54,606 bases of DNA from Cupriavidus phytohabitans (GTDB taxonomy: Bacteria; Pseudomonadota; Gammaproteobacteria; Burkholderiales; Burkholderiaceae). Position numbers and translations under genes: made by a program. The stretch covers positions 1-54,606 of the forward strand of contig NZ_AUFE01000045.1 of assembly GCF_000426345.1 (NCBI RefSeq), given 5' to 3'. Position 1 is the first letter of the stretch; each line of letters begins with the position of its first letter. Below the pieces are notes generated by a model. It was given only the letters and a program-made list of their open reading frames with translations, had not been told where the DNA came from and did not search any database. Below, in pieces: positions 33,912-43,311 of the stretch.

Positions 33912-36119
33912 TCAGGCTTTCAGGTAGTGTTCGCGCCCGCCGAGCCAGCGTAACAGGTGCGTTTCCACCGCTTCCGGGAACTGTGCCAGCATCAGCTCGG
34001 CTGCTTCCTGCGCGTACTCCACCAGCCACGCGTCGGTCTGCAGGTCAGCGAAGCGCAACATGGCCTCGCCCGACTGGCGCGCACCCAGGAATTCACCCGG
34101 GCCGCGGATTTCCAGGTCGCGGCGCGCGATCTCGAAACCGTCGGTCGTCTCGCGCATGGTCGCCAGCCGCTCGCGCGCGGTGGGCGACAGCGGCGCCTGG
34201 TACATCAGCAGGCACACCGATTCGGCGCTGCCCCGCCCCACCCGGCCGCGCAGCTGGTGCAGCTGCGCCAGGCCGAAGCGCTCGGCGTGCTCGATCACCA
34301 TCAGCGAGGCGTTAGGCACGTCCACGCCCACCTCGATCACCGTGGTGGCGACCAGCACCTGCATGCGGTTGGCGCTGAAGTCGTCCATCACCGAGGCCTT
34401 CTCGGCAGGCGGCAGGCGGCCGTGCACCAGCCCGACGCGCAGGTCGGGCAGCGCGGCCACCAGCGTTTCATAGGTCTCGACCGCTGTCTGCAGCTGCAGC
34501 GCCTCGCTTTCCTCGATCAGCGGACAAACCCAGTAGACCTGGCGGCCCTCTGCGGCAGCGTGGTGGATGCGCGCGATCACTTCATCGCGCCGCTCGTCGT
34601 TGACCAGGCGCGTGACGATCGGCGTGCGGCCCGGCGGCAGTTCGTCGATCACGGATACGTCCAGGTCCGCGTAATACGTCATGGCGAGCGTGCGCGGGAT
34701 CGGCGTGGCCGACATCATCAGCTGGTGCGGCACGGTATCGGGCGCCGGCACATCGGTCGCCCCCGCCTTGCCGCGCAATGCCAGACGCTGCGCCACGCCA
34801 AAGCGGTGCTGTTCGTCCACCACCGACAGGCCCAGTTTCGCAAAGCGCACCGTGTCCTGGATCAGCGCATGGGTGCCGATCACCAGTTGCGCCTCGCCCG
34901 ACTCCACGCGTGCCGCGGCCTCGCGCTTCTCGCGCGCCTTCAGGCTGCCGGCCAGCCAGACTACCGGCACGCCCAGCGGCTCCAGCCAGGCCGACAGCTT
35001 GCGAAAGTGCTGCTCGGCCAGGATTTCGGTCGGTGCCATCAGCGCGGCCTGGTAGCCGGCATCGATCGCCTGGCACGCCGCCAGCGCGGCGACGATGGTC
35101 TTGCCGCTGCCCACGTCGCCCTGCAGCAGCCGGTGCATCGGGTGCGGGAGCGCCATGTCGGCGGCGATCTCGGCTACCACGCGCTCCTGCGCGCCGGTCA
35201 GGCGGAACGGCAGCGCCGCCAGGAAGCGCGTCAACAGGCCGCCTTCACGGGGCGGCATGGTCGGCGCGGTCTTCTCGCGCCGCGCGGCGTGCGCGCGCCG
35301 CAGCGAGATTTGCTGCGCCAGCAGTTCGTCAAACTTGATGCGCTGCCAGGCCGGATGCGTGCGGTCGGCCAGGGCGGCCTCGCTTTCTTCCGGCGGCGGC
35401 GCATGCAGCAGGCGAAGGCAGTCGGCCAGCGGGCGCAGGTGCAGGCGCGCCAGCGGTCCCTGCAGCACCGGACGCGGCAGCGTCTCCGGCATGGGCGTGC
35501 GCGACAGCGCGCCGCCGATGGCCTTGCGCAGGTAGGCCTGCGAGATGCCGGCGGTGGCCGGGTAGACCGGCGTCAGGCGGTCCGGCAGCGCTTCGCCCTC
35601 CACCACCGGGCGCACCGTCGGGTGGACCATCTCGGCGCCGAAAAAGCCGCCGCGGACCTCGCCGCGCACGCGCAGCCGCACGCCTTCGGCCATCTGCTTG
35701 GTCTGGCTGCCGTAGAAGTTGAGGAAGCGCAGCGTCAGCTCGCCGGACGCGTCGGCGATCTTGACCACCAGTTGGCGGCGCGGGCGGAACGTGACTTCGT
35801 TGGAGATGACCTCGCCTTCCACCTGCGCCGGCTGGCCGAGCCCCGCGCGGCGGATCGCGTCGGCGATCGGCGCCAGCGTGGTCTCGTCCTCGTAGCGCAT
35901 CGGCAGGTGCAGCACCAGGTCGACCGGGCGGCGCAGGCCTAGCTTGGCGAGGCGGGCTGCTGCGGACGAGGCGGCGGACGAGGTGGCGGACGAGGTGGCG
36001 GATGATGCCGGCTTGCCCTTGCCCTCCCCGGCCTTGCCGCGCGCGGGCGCGTCCGCCTCCTTGGCGGCATCGGCGGACAGGTCGGTCGTTTCGGTGGCGG
36101 TTCCGGGCATCGGCAACAA
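33912..36119 (-). CDS. recG: ATP-dependent DNA helicase RecG
   Basis: RecG reverses stalled replication forks and processes D-loops and R-loops. The 735-residue protein has an N-terminal wedge OB-fold domain (about 60-250), then helicase motifs I (LLQGDVGSGKT), Ia (MAPTEILAEQH), II (DEQHR in place of DEAH, normal for RecG), III (MSATPIPRTLA), and V/VI (TTVIEVGVDVPNA, QLRGRVGRG). The first 60 residues are low complexity with repeated SSATSSA and acidic/basic blocks, unlike shorter homologues. An alternative ATG at 36110 exists. It is divergent from queA. Confidence 0.95.
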   Translation of the reverse strand: MLPMPGTATETTDLSADAAKEADAPARGKAGEGKGKPASSATSSATSSAASSAAARLAKLGLRRPVDLVLHLPMRYEDETTLAPIADAIRRAGLGQPAQVEGEVISNEVTFRPRRQLVVKIADASGELTLRFLNFYGSQTKQMAEGVRLRVRGEVRGGFFGAEMVHPTVRPVVEGEALPDRLTPVYPATAGISQAYLRKAIGGALSRTPMPETLPRPVLQGPLARLHLRPLADCLRLLHAPPPEESEAALADRTHPAWQRIKFDELLAQQISLRRAHAARREKTAPTMPPREGGLLTRFLAALPFRLTGAQERVVAEIAADMALPHPMHRLLQGDVGSGKTIVAALAACQAIDAGYQAALMAPTEILAEQHFRKLSAWLEPLGVPVVWLAGSLKAREKREAAARVESGEAQLVIGTHALIQDTVRFAKLGLSVVDEQHRFGVAQRLALRGKAGATDVPAPDTVPHQLMMSATPIPRTLAMTYYADLDVSVIDELPPGRTPIVTRLVNDERRDEVIARIHHAAAEGRQVYWVCPLIEESEALQLQTAVETYETLVAALPDLRVGLVHGRLPPAEKASVMDDFSANRMQVLVATTVIEVGVDVPNASLMVIEHAERFGLAQLHQLRGRVGRGSAESVCLLMYQAPLSPTARERLATMRETTDGFEIARRDLEIRGPGEFLGARQSGEAMLRFADLQTDAWLVEYAQEAAELMLAQFPEAVETHLLRWLGGREHYLKA

Positions 36120-36219
36120 AGACTGGCGGCAGGGGCGGCCGGGGCCGCTGGCATCGGGCGGGAGCGCCGGCGAATAGCCGGTATCACGCCCGGCCCGGCG
36201 GCGAACACGCCCGTGGCCT

Positions 36220-36244
36220 TACAATATCGGATTCGCCGATTGTA
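36220..36244. promoter_or_regulatory. Inverted repeat with divergent -10 candidates between recG and queA
   Basis: TACAATATCGG and CGCCGATTGTA form an imperfect inverted repeat. Each outer end spells TACAAT, one for each direction, matching TATAAT at five of six positions. No good -35 elements were found, so overlapping divergent promoters for queA and recG are only a suggestion. Confidence 0.35.
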
Positions 36245-36330
36245 CCCATGCCGGCTGCCACCACGGGCGGCGAGTGCCGTTTTGTGCCTCGCTTTCCGAC
36301 CCGTCGCGGGCCCCGCGCGCCGTTTCCACG

Positions 36331-37419
36331 ATGTTGACGCTTTCCGATTTCGATTTTCCGCTGCCGCCAGAACTGATCGCCCAGAGCGCGCTGCCCGACC
36401 GCAGCGCCAGCCGGCTGCTGGTGGTGGAGCGGGTCGCACCCGCCGATACCGCCGATGCGGTACGCCTGGTCGACCGCGCCTTCAGCGACATCGTCGACTA
36501 CCTGCGCCCTGAAGACCTGCTGGTGTTCAACGACACGCGCGTGATCAAGGCACGCTTCTTCGGCCACAAGCCCAGCGGCGGCAAGGTCGAGGTGCTGGTC
36601 GAGCGCGTGGTGGACTCCTATACCGTGCTGGCCCAGGTGCGCGCCTCCAAGACGCCCGCCGAGGACAGCGTGCTGCACCTGGCCGAAGACGCCTTCGCGG
36701 TGACGGTCGGCCCGCGGGTCGACCAGTTCTTCACCCTGCGCTTCCCCGAGCCGGCACTGGACCTGATCGAGCGCTACGGCCGCCTGCCGCTGCCGCCTTA
36801 CATCACGCATGATCCCGACGCCTACGACGAGACCCGCTACCAGACCGTCTACGCGCGCAATCCGGGCGCCGTGGCGGCGCCGACCGCGGGGCTGCATTTC
36901 GATGACGCGCTGTTCGCGCGGCTGGATGCCGCCGGCGTGCGCCGCGCCTTCCTGACGCTGCACGTGGGCGCCGGCACCTTCCAGCCGGTGCGCACCGAAA
37001 ACCTGGCAGAGCACAAGATGCATTCGGAGTGGTATGCCGTCTCCGAGGAACTGGCCCGGGCCGTGCGTGAAACCCGCGCCCGCGGCGGCCGCGTGATAGC
37101 GGTCGGCACCACTTCGCTGCGCGCGCTGGAATCGGCCGCGCAGCCAGACGGCACGCTGGCCGCCGGCAGCGGCGACACCGATATCTTCATCACCCCGGGC
37201 TACCGTTTCCGGCTGGTCGATGCCCTGATCACCAACTTCCACCTGCCCAAGTCGACGCTGCTGATGCTGGTGTCGGCGCTGGCCGGCGTGGAAGCCATCC
37301 GCGCCACCTACCGCCATGCGGTCGAGCAGCGCTACCGCTTCTTCAGCTATGGCGACGCCATGCTGCTGACCCGCCGGAATGGTGCCGATACCGCCGAAAC
37401 CGCGGACACCGCGGCCTGA
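36331..37419 (+). CDS. queA: S-adenosylmethionine:tRNA ribosyltransferase-isomerase
   Basis: QueA transfers the ribosyl part of SAM to preQ1 in tRNA to make epoxyqueuosine. The 362-residue length fits. Motifs: FDFPLPPELIAQSALPDRSASRLLV at the start, FNDTRVIKARFFGHK, YQTVYARNPGAVAAPTAGLHFD, HVGAGTFQPVRTEN, and ITNFHLPKSTLLMLVSALAG. The ATG at 36331 yields the family N-terminus; the frame is open further upstream. tgt follows after 14 bases, and the two act in sequence on queuosine. Confidence 0.96.
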   Translation: MLTLSDFDFPLPPELIAQSALPDRSASRLLVVERVAPADTADAVRLVDRAFSDIVDYLRPEDLLVFNDTRVIKARFFGHKPSGGKVEVLVERVVDSYTVLAQVRASKTPAEDSVLHLAEDAFAVTVGPRVDQFFTLRFPEPALDLIERYGRLPLPPYITHDPDAYDETRYQTVYARNPGAVAAPTAGLHFDDALFARLDAAGVRRAFLTLHVGAGTFQPVRTENLAEHKMHSEWYAVSEELARAVRETRARGGRVIAVGTTSLRALESAAQPDGTLAAGSGDTDIFITPGYRFRLVDALITNFHLPKSTLLMLVSALAGVEAIRATYRHAVEQRYRFFSYGDAMLLTRRNGADTAETADTAA

Positions 37420-37433
37420 ACCCTGACCCAAGC

Positions 37434-38564
37434 ATGCTTAACTTCGAACTCATCACCACCGACGGCAACGCCCGCCGCGGCCGCGTCACGCTGAACCACG
37501 GCGTGGTCGAGACGCCGATCTTCATGCCGGTGGGCACCTATGGCTCGGTCAAGGCGATGTCGCCGCTGGAGCTGAACGAGATTGGCGCACACATCATCCT
37601 GGGCAACACTTTCCACCTTTGGTTGCGCCCGGGCCTGGACGTGGTCAACGCCCATGGCGGCTTGCACAAGTTCATCGGCTGGGACAAGCCGATCCTGACC
37701 GATTCCGGCGGCTTCCAGGTGTTTTCGCTCGGTGATCTGCGCAAGATCACCGAAGATGGTGTCACGTTTGCGTCGCCGGTCAATGGCGACAAGCTCTTCC
37801 TGTCGCCCGAGATTTCGATGCAGATCCAGCGCACGCTGAACTCGGATATCGTGATGCAGTTCGACGAGTGCACGCCGTACGAGATCGACGGCCGTCCCGC
37901 CACGCACGAGGAAGCGGCCAAGTCGATGCGCATGAGCCTGCGCTGGGCCAAGCGCTCGCGCGACGAGTTCGAGCGGCTGGCCAATCCCAATGCGCTGTTC
38001 GGCATCGTCCAGGGCGGCATGTACGAGGACCTGCGCGATGAATCGCTGGCGGGCCTGTCGGAGCTGGACTTCCACGGCTTCGCCATCGGCGGCCTGTCCG
38101 TCGGCGAGCCCAAGGAAGACATGATGCGCGTGCTCGAGCACGTGGCCCCGCGCCTGCCGGCCAACAAGCCGCACTACCTGATGGGCGTGGGCACGCCCGA
38201 GGACCTGGTCGCGGGCGTCGCCGCCGGCGTCGACATGTTCGACTGCGTCATGCCGACCCGAAATGCGCGCAACGGCTGGCTCTTCACCCGCTACGGCGAC
38301 GTCAAGATCAAGAACGCCGCGCACCGCAGCGACCCGCGCCCGCTCGACGAAAACTGCGCCTGCTACACCTGCCGCAACTTCTCGCGCGCTTACCTGCACC
38401 ATCTGCACCGGGTCGGCGAAATCCTCGGCGCGCGCCTGAATACCATCCACAACCTGCACTACTACCTGCAGCTGATGCGCGAGGTGCGCGAGTCGATCGA
38501 ACTGCACCGCTTCGCCGACTTCCGCCGCCAGTTTGCGGCTGACCGCGCGCGCGGCACGCAGTAA
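37434..38564 (+). CDS. tgt: Queuine tRNA-ribosyltransferase (tRNA-guanine transglycosylase)
   Basis: Tgt exchanges guanine at position 34 of GUN tRNAs for preQ1. The 376-residue TIM-barrel protein shows the active-site Asp90 in LTDSGGFQVFSLG, the nucleophile-bearing segment MFDCVMPTRNARNG, and a zinc site in CACYTCRNFSRAYLHHLH. GGLSVGEPKE is the family specificity loop. It is in the conserved order queA-tgt-yajC-secD-secF. A 232-base gap with a repeat separates it from yajC. Confidence 0.97.
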   Translation: MLNFELITTDGNARRGRVTLNHGVVETPIFMPVGTYGSVKAMSPLELNEIGAHIILGNTFHLWLRPGLDVVNAHGGLHKFIGWDKPILTDSGGFQVFSLGDLRKITEDGVTFASPVNGDKLFLSPEISMQIQRTLNSDIVMQFDECTPYEIDGRPATHEEAAKSMRMSLRWAKRSRDEFERLANPNALFGIVQGGMYEDLRDESLAGLSELDFHGFAIGGLSVGEPKEDMMRVLEHVAPRLPANKPHYLMGVGTPEDLVAGVAAGVDMFDCVMPTRNARNGWLFTRYGDVKIKNAAHRSDPRPLDENCACYTCRNFSRAYLHHLHRVGEILGARLNTIHNLHYYLQLMREVRESIELHRFADFRRQFAADRARGTQ

Positions 38565-38624
38565 AGCTGGCACGGCGTGCGAACTTTCCTGCCTGCGGCG
38601 GTCGAATAGCCGGGTCATTTTTTC

Positions 38625-38652
38625 CGTCATCCCCGCCTTCGCGGAAATGACG
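38625..38652. repeat. Imperfect palindrome downstream of tgt
   Basis: CGTCATCCCCGC-CTTC-GCGGAAATGACG forms a 12-bp stem with two mismatches, preceded by six T on the plus strand. It resembles dispersed intergenic palindromes (GTCATTCCCGC type) known in many proteobacteria. Since the T run lies upstream on the plus strand, it is not a typical plus-strand terminator. Confidence 0.5.
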
Positions 38653-38751
38653 GGTGAGGCGTAGCGGGTAGCGCCGCGAGTCGCCCGTAAAGCACCCCGA
38701 ACAAACCCGTATTCCGCCCTAGAATGCCAAAGGCGGGCGGAATGCGAATGG

Positions 38752-38757
38752 TAGAAT
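38752..38757 (+). promoter_or_regulatory. Candidate -10 element of yajC-secDF
   Basis: TAGAAT is present 40 bases upstream of the yajC GTG. No clear -35 element is present at normal spacing. Just upstream lies an inverted repeat ATTCCGCC/GGCGGAAT (38711-38743). Confidence 0.3.
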
Positions 38758-38796
38758 GATCGATTACTTGACTGACTTTTGTGACGGAGAATCAAC

Positions 38797-39123
38797 GTGC
38801 TGATTTCTAACGCATTTGCCCAGACCGCCGGTGCCGGCGGCGCGGCTGGCGGCCTGATGAGCTTCCTGCCCATCATCCTGATGTTTGCGGTGCTGTGGTT
38901 CATCATGATCCGCCCGCAAATGAAGCGCCAGAAAGAAGCGAAGGCAATGCTCGAAGCGCTGGCCAAGAACGACGAAGTCGTCACCGCCGGCGGTATCCTG
39001 GGCCGCGTGACCAGGGTCACCGACCAGTACGTCAGCCTGGAAATCTCGGAAGGCACCGAGATTACCGTGCAGAAGAACGCCGTGACCGCGGTGCTGCCGA
39101 AGGGTTCGCTTAAGGCGCTTTGA
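38797..39123 (+). CDS. yajC: Preprotein translocase subunit YajC
   Basis: A 108-residue small membrane protein that associates with SecDF. It has one N-terminal helix (LMSFLPIILMFAVLWFIMI, about 21-39) followed by RPQMKRQKEAKAM, the YajC signature, then a basic domain with a GDEVVTAGGI-like stretch (NDEVVTAGGILG). It begins with GTG preceded by ACGGAGAATCAAC. It is the first gene of the yajC-secD-secF block. A tandem repeat overlaps its stop codon. Confidence 0.95.
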   Translation: MLISNAFAQTAGAGGAAGGLMSFLPIILMFAVLWFIMIRPQMKRQKEAKAMLEALAKNDEVVTAGGILGRVTRVTDQYVSLEISEGTEITVQKNAVTAVLPKGSLKAL

Positions 39124-39152
39124 TCCGGCGCTTTGATCCGGCGCTTTGATCC
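39114..39152 (+). repeat. 13-base tandem repeat over the yajC stop
   Basis: GGCGCTTTGATCC occurs three times without interruption (39114, 39127, 39140). The first copy contains the stop codon of yajC. The repeats lie in the 211-base gap before secD. Confidence 0.9.
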
Positions 39153-39334
39153 GCCGATCGCCCCGATCGACTAAGCGACTCCCGCCTTTGTCTTTTCCGG
39201 CATGCCCGTTCGCGCATGCCCCGGCAGCCGCCTGATCCAGCCCGACGGAGCCCCCGTGGCTCCGTGCCGTGGCTGCCAGGCGGCTGTTTGCCAAACCGGT
39301 TCGGCCCCGCCAACCGCTGAATGACTGGCCCGAG

Positions 39335-41206
39335 ATGAATCGTTATCCGCTTTGGAAATACCTCGTGATCCTGGTGGCGCTGACCATCGGCATCCTCTAC
39401 ACCTTGCCGAACTTCTTCGGCGAGGCGCCCGCCGTGCAGGTGTCTTCGGGCAAGGCCACGGTCAAGGTCGACCTGTCGATGCAGAAGCAGGTCGAAGAGA
39501 TCCTGGCGCAAAACCAGCTGCGGCCTGACGGCGTGTTCTTCGACATTTCCGGCCAGTCCGGCTCGGTCAAGGCGCGTTTCCGCACCACCGACGAGCAGCT
39601 CAAGGCCAAGGACGTGCTGTCGCGCGCGCTCAACCCGGATGCCGCCGATCCGACCTACGTGGTCGCGCTGAACCTGCTGTCGGGCTCGCCGCGCTGGCTG
39701 ACCTCGCTGCACGCGCTGCCGATGTACCTGGGCCTGGACCTGCGCGGCGGCGTGCACTTCCTGCTGCAGGTCGACATGAAGGGCGCCGTCGACAAGAAGC
39801 TCGACAGCCTGGCCGGCGACGCGCGCACGCTGCTGCGCGACAAGAACGTGCGCCATGGCGGCATCGACCGCGACGGCGAGCGCCTGACGGTGCGCTTCAA
39901 CAACGCCGACGACGCCAACCGCGCCCGCGCGCTGCTGGCCGACAACCTGCGCGAAGTGGCCTTCGCCATGGACGGCAACAACGTGGTCGGCACCTTCACC
40001 GAGGCCGCCCGCAAGGCCGTGCAGGATGCCGCCGTCAAGCAGAACATCACCACCCTGCACAACCGCGTCAATGAACTCGGCGTGGCGGAGCCGGTGATCC
40101 AGCAGCAAGGGGCCGACCGCATCGTGGTGCAGCTGCCCGGCGTGCAGGACACCGCCAAGGCCAAGGACATCATCGGCCGCACCGCCACGCTGGAAGCGCG
40201 GCTGGTCGACAACGACGCGCCGCGCAGCCCGCGTCCGGGCGACCCGATCCCCTTCGGCAGCGAGCTGTTCACGCATGGCAACGGCGCCCCGGTGGTGCTG
40301 AAGAAGCAGGTCATCTTCACCGGCGACCGCATCGAAAGCGCGTCGGCCGGCTTCGACCAGAACCAGCAGCCCTCGGTCAATATCAAGCTCGACGCCCAGG
40401 GCGGCCGCGTGCTGCGTGACGTCTCGCGCGAGAACCTGAAGAAGCCGATGGCGATCGTGCTGTTCGAGAAGGGCAAGGGCGAAGTGCTGACGGTGGCGAC
40501 GATCCAGTCCGAGCTGGGCTCGAGCTTCCAGATCACCGGCTCCTACTCCACCGAAGCCGCCAACGACCTGGCGCTGCTGCTGCGCGCTGGCTCGCTGGCC
40601 GCGCCGATGGAGATCATCGAGGAGCGCACCATCGGCCCGTCGCTGGGTGCCGACAACATCGAGAAGGGTTTTGACTCGGTCGCCTATGGCTTTGCCGCCA
40701 TCGGCGTCTTCATGATCCTGTACTACATGCTGTTCGGCGTGTTCTCTGTGATGGCACTGGGCGTGAACCTGCTGCTGCTGATCGCGGTGCTGTCGATGCT
40801 GCAGGCCACGCTGACGCTGCCGGGCATCGCCGCTATCGCGCTGGTGTTGGGCATGGCCATTGACGCCAACGTGCTGATCAACGAGCGAATCCGCGAGGAA
40901 CTGCGCGCGGGCGCATCGCCGCAGATGGCAATCGCCGTCGGCTTCGACCGCGCGTGGGCAACCATCCTGGACTCGAACGTGACCACGCTGATCGCCGGCC
41001 TGGCGCTGCTGGCCTTCGGTTCGGGCCCGGTGCGCGGCTTTGCCGTGGTGCACTGCCTGGGCATCCTGACCTCCATGTTCTCGGCGGTGTTCTTCAACCG
41101 CGGCCTGGTCAACCTCTGGTACGGCCGCAAGAAGAAGCTGCAGAGCGTGGCCATCGGCCAGATCTGGAAGCCGGGCAACGCCTCTGACACCCCGGTCGCC
41201 AAGTAA
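39335..41206 (+). CDS. secD: Protein translocase subunit SecD
   Basis: SecD, with SecF, uses the proton motive force to pull proteins across the inner membrane. The 623-residue protein has one N-terminal helix (PLWKYLVILVALTIGILYTLP), a large periplasmic domain with the D1 motif LGLDLRGGVHFLLQVD (about 130-146), and a five-helix C-terminal part with GMAIDANVLINERIREEL, the conserved D4 motif. The start MNRYPLWKY is preferred over the open upstream frame. secF follows after 51 bases. Confidence 0.96.
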   Translation: MNRYPLWKYLVILVALTIGILYTLPNFFGEAPAVQVSSGKATVKVDLSMQKQVEEILAQNQLRPDGVFFDISGQSGSVKARFRTTDEQLKAKDVLSRALNPDAADPTYVVALNLLSGSPRWLTSLHALPMYLGLDLRGGVHFLLQVDMKGAVDKKLDSLAGDARTLLRDKNVRHGGIDRDGERLTVRFNNADDANRARALLADNLREVAFAMDGNNVVGTFTEAARKAVQDAAVKQNITTLHNRVNELGVAEPVIQQQGADRIVVQLPGVQDTAKAKDIIGRTATLEARLVDNDAPRSPRPGDPIPFGSELFTHGNGAPVVLKKQVIFTGDRIESASAGFDQNQQPSVNIKLDAQGGRVLRDVSRENLKKPMAIVLFEKGKGEVLTVATIQSELGSSFQITGSYSTEAANDLALLLRAGSLAAPMEIIEERTIGPSLGADNIEKGFDSVAYGFAAIGVFMILYYMLFGVFSVMALGVNLLLLIAVLSMLQATLTLPGIAAIALVLGMAIDANVLINERIREELRAGASPQMAIAVGFDRAWATILDSNVTTLIAGLALLAFGSGPVRGFAVVHCLGILTSMFSAVFFNRGLVNLWYGRKKKLQSVAIGQIWKPGNASDTPVAK

Positions 41207-41257
41207 GCGGCCGGGACAGCCGATCAGCAAAACTAGCAGTACAGAACAGGATTCAAC

Positions 41258-42229
41258 ATGGAATTCTTCCGCATCCGGCGCGACATTCCGTTCATGAAGC
41301 ACGCGTTGGTCTTCAACGTGATCTCCTTCGTGACGTTTGCCGCAGCCGTGTTCTTCCTCTGGCAAAAAGGCCTGCACCTGTCGATCGAGTTCACCGGCGG
41401 CACGGTGATGGAGGTCAGCTACCAGCAGGCGGCCGACCTGGAAAAGATCCGCGGCCAGGTAAGCAAGCTGGGCTATAGCGACGTGCAGGTGCAGAACTTC
41501 GGCACCTCGCGCGACGTGATGATCCGCCTGCCGCTGCAGAAAGGCCCGGACGGCAAGCCCGTCACGTCGGCCCAGCAGAGCGAGCAGGTCATGGGCGCGC
41601 TGCAGGCCGCCTCGCCTGACGTCAAGCTGCAACGGGTCGAGTTCGTCGGCCCGCAGGTCGGCAAGGAGCTGGCGACCGATGGCCTGCTGGCGCTGCTGTG
41701 CGTGATAGTCGGGATCGTGATCTACCTGTCGTTCCGCTTCGAGTGGAAGTTCGCGGTGGCGGGCATCATCGCCAACCTGCACGACATCGTGATCATCCTG
41801 GGCTTCTTCGCCTACTTCCAGTGGGAATTCTCGCTATCGGTGCTGGCGGCGGTGCTGGCGGTGCTGGGCTACTCGGTCAACGAATCGGTGGTGATCTTCG
41901 ACCGGATCCGCGAGAACTTCCGCAAGTTCCGCAAGATGACCACGCATGAAATCATCGACAACGCGATCACCAGCACGATCTCGCGGACCATCATCACCCA
42001 CGGTTCGACCCAGATGATGGTGCTGTCGATGTTCTTCTTCGGCGGCCCGACGCTGCACTACTTCGCGCTGGCGCTGACGGTGGGTATCCTGTTTGGCATC
42101 TATTCGTCGGTGTTCGTGGCCGCGGCGCTGGCGATGTGGTTGGGCGTGAAGCGGGAAGACCTGGTCAAGGCCGACAAGAAGGGCGAGTCGACCGACCGCA
42201 ACGACCCGAACTTCGGCGCGCAGGCCTGA
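41258..42229 (+). CDS. secF: Protein translocase subunit SecF
   Basis: SecF is the partner of SecD, 323 residues and six helices. Key motifs are LSIEFTGGTVMEVSY (about 41-55) and GYSVNESVVIFDRIRENFRK (about 205-224), followed by RTIITHGSTQMMVLSMFFFGG. The gene ends the queA-to-secF block. A palindromic bidirectional terminator follows, shared with phcQ from the other side. Confidence 0.96.
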   Translation: MEFFRIRRDIPFMKHALVFNVISFVTFAAAVFFLWQKGLHLSIEFTGGTVMEVSYQQAADLEKIRGQVSKLGYSDVQVQNFGTSRDVMIRLPLQKGPDGKPVTSAQQSEQVMGALQAASPDVKLQRVEFVGPQVGKELATDGLLALLCVIVGIVIYLSFRFEWKFAVAGIIANLHDIVIILGFFAYFQWEFSLSVLAAVLAVLGYSVNESVVIFDRIRENFRKFRKMTTHEIIDNAITSTISRTIITHGSTQMMVLSMFFFGGPTLHYFALALTVGILFGIYSSVFVAAALAMWLGVKREDLVKADKKGESTDRNDPNFGAQA

Positions 42230-42251
42230 CGATCTGCTGCTCCGGTAAATA

Positions 42252-42279
42252 GAAATGGCGCCCCGAGGGGCGCCATTTC
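42252..42279. terminator. Bidirectional terminator between secF and phcQ
   Basis: GAAATGGCGCCCC and GGGGCGCCATTTC form a 13-bp stem with a 2-base centre between two converging genes. The outer A and T runs let it work in both directions. Confidence 0.85.
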
Positions 42280-42303
42280 TTATTGCGGCGGGATGCAACC
42301 GCA

Positions 42304-43311
42304 TCAGGCCTGTTGCGCGAACCGCTCGATCCACGCCGCCAATCGGTCGGCCGCGAACGTCTCCGTACGCGGCGCTGCGCGGCACAGGATGGTGTCCCCA
42401 TCGCGCGCGAACTGCAGCGCGCCGCCGGCCTCGTCCAGCCACAGCAGGCTGGCCAGCCAGGCCGCGTGATGGGACGACACCGGCGTGCCCACCGGCTGCG
42501 CCAGGAATTCGACCAGCGTGGCCGGCGTGGTCCACACCACGGCATCGCCGTCGCGGCGCACCACGTCGCCGCCTAGCGCGTCGGCAATGACCACGACCGC
42601 ATCGGCCGCGCCCTTGCCCGCGTTGGCGCTGCGCAGCGCCGCCAGCCGCATGGCCACGGCATGGCCGAAGCTGCCGCTGCGCTCGGACTCGGCGCGCACC
42701 AGGTCGGCGTAATCCATGCGCTGCCAGTCCGGGTCAGCGTTTTTCGCGCCGGCCAGGCTGACCGCCGCCAGGTAGGTCTCGACCGGCTGGAAGCGGCCCG
42801 GGCCGATCAGGCTCGCGCACAGCGCATGCAGCATGCCGATGCGGGTGGCCACGGTCTGGGTCTGCAGCACCGCCAGCTTCTCGCGCACCAGCTGGTCGCG
42901 CTCCTTGCGCAGTCCGGACAGCTCCAGCGCCTGCTTCAGTTCCATGCGCAATGCCGTGATGTCCCACGGCTTCTTGATATAGCGATGGATCTGGCCCTGG
43001 TTGACCGCCTCGACGGTCTGGTCCAGCTCGGAGTAGGCCGTGGTCAGGATACGCACGATATGCGGGTAGCGTTCGCGCGCATAGCGCAGCAGTTCGTTGC
43101 CGTATTCGCCGGGCATGCGCTGGTCCGACACCAGCACCGCCAGGCTGTCGGCGTGCGCGTCCAGCAGCGCCTTGCCCTCTTCCACCGAACCGCCGGTCAC
43201 CACCGGTGCCAGCGCCCCGATGGCGCGCTGGAAATACTTGACGGCGGTTGCCTCGTCATCGACGAACAGAATCGCCGGGGGTGGTGCCTGGGTGGCATTC
43301 GGTTCGCTCAT
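42304..43311 (-). CDS. phcQ: Response regulator PhcQ
   Basis: The 335-residue protein has an N-terminal receiver domain (about 12-130) with the acidic pair DDE at 18-20, phospho-acceptor Asp63 in VSDQRMPG, and Lys in YIKKPW. A coiled segment (about 133-155) follows. The remaining 180 residues have no DNA-binding motif that I recognise; they resemble a degenerate HDOD- or HisKA-like output. In Ralstonia solanacearum, PhcQ modulates the level of the virulence regulator PhcA. Its ATG overlaps the phcR stop by four bases, so the genes are coupled. Confidence 0.85.
   Translation of the reverse strand: MSEPNATQAPPPAILFVDDEATAVKYFQRAIGALAPVVTGGSVEEGKALLDAHADSLAVLVSDQRMPGEYGNELLRYARERYPHIVRILTTAYSELDQTVEAVNQGQIHRYIKKPWDITALRMELKQALELSGLRKERDQLVREKLAVLQTQTVATRIGMLHALCASLIGPGRFQPVETYLAAVSLAGAKNADPDWQRMDYADLVRAESERSGSFGHAVAMRLAALRSANAGKGAADAVVVIADALGGDVVRRDGDAVVWTTPATLVEFLAQPVGTPVSSHHAAWLASLLWLDEAGGALQFARDGDTILCRAAPRTETFAADRLAAWIERFAQQA

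Noticed and set aside
39110..41782. Very long open frame antisense to secD and secF
   Set aside because: A shadow of the strong codon bias. The predicted product is His/Arg/Gln-rich without a fold.
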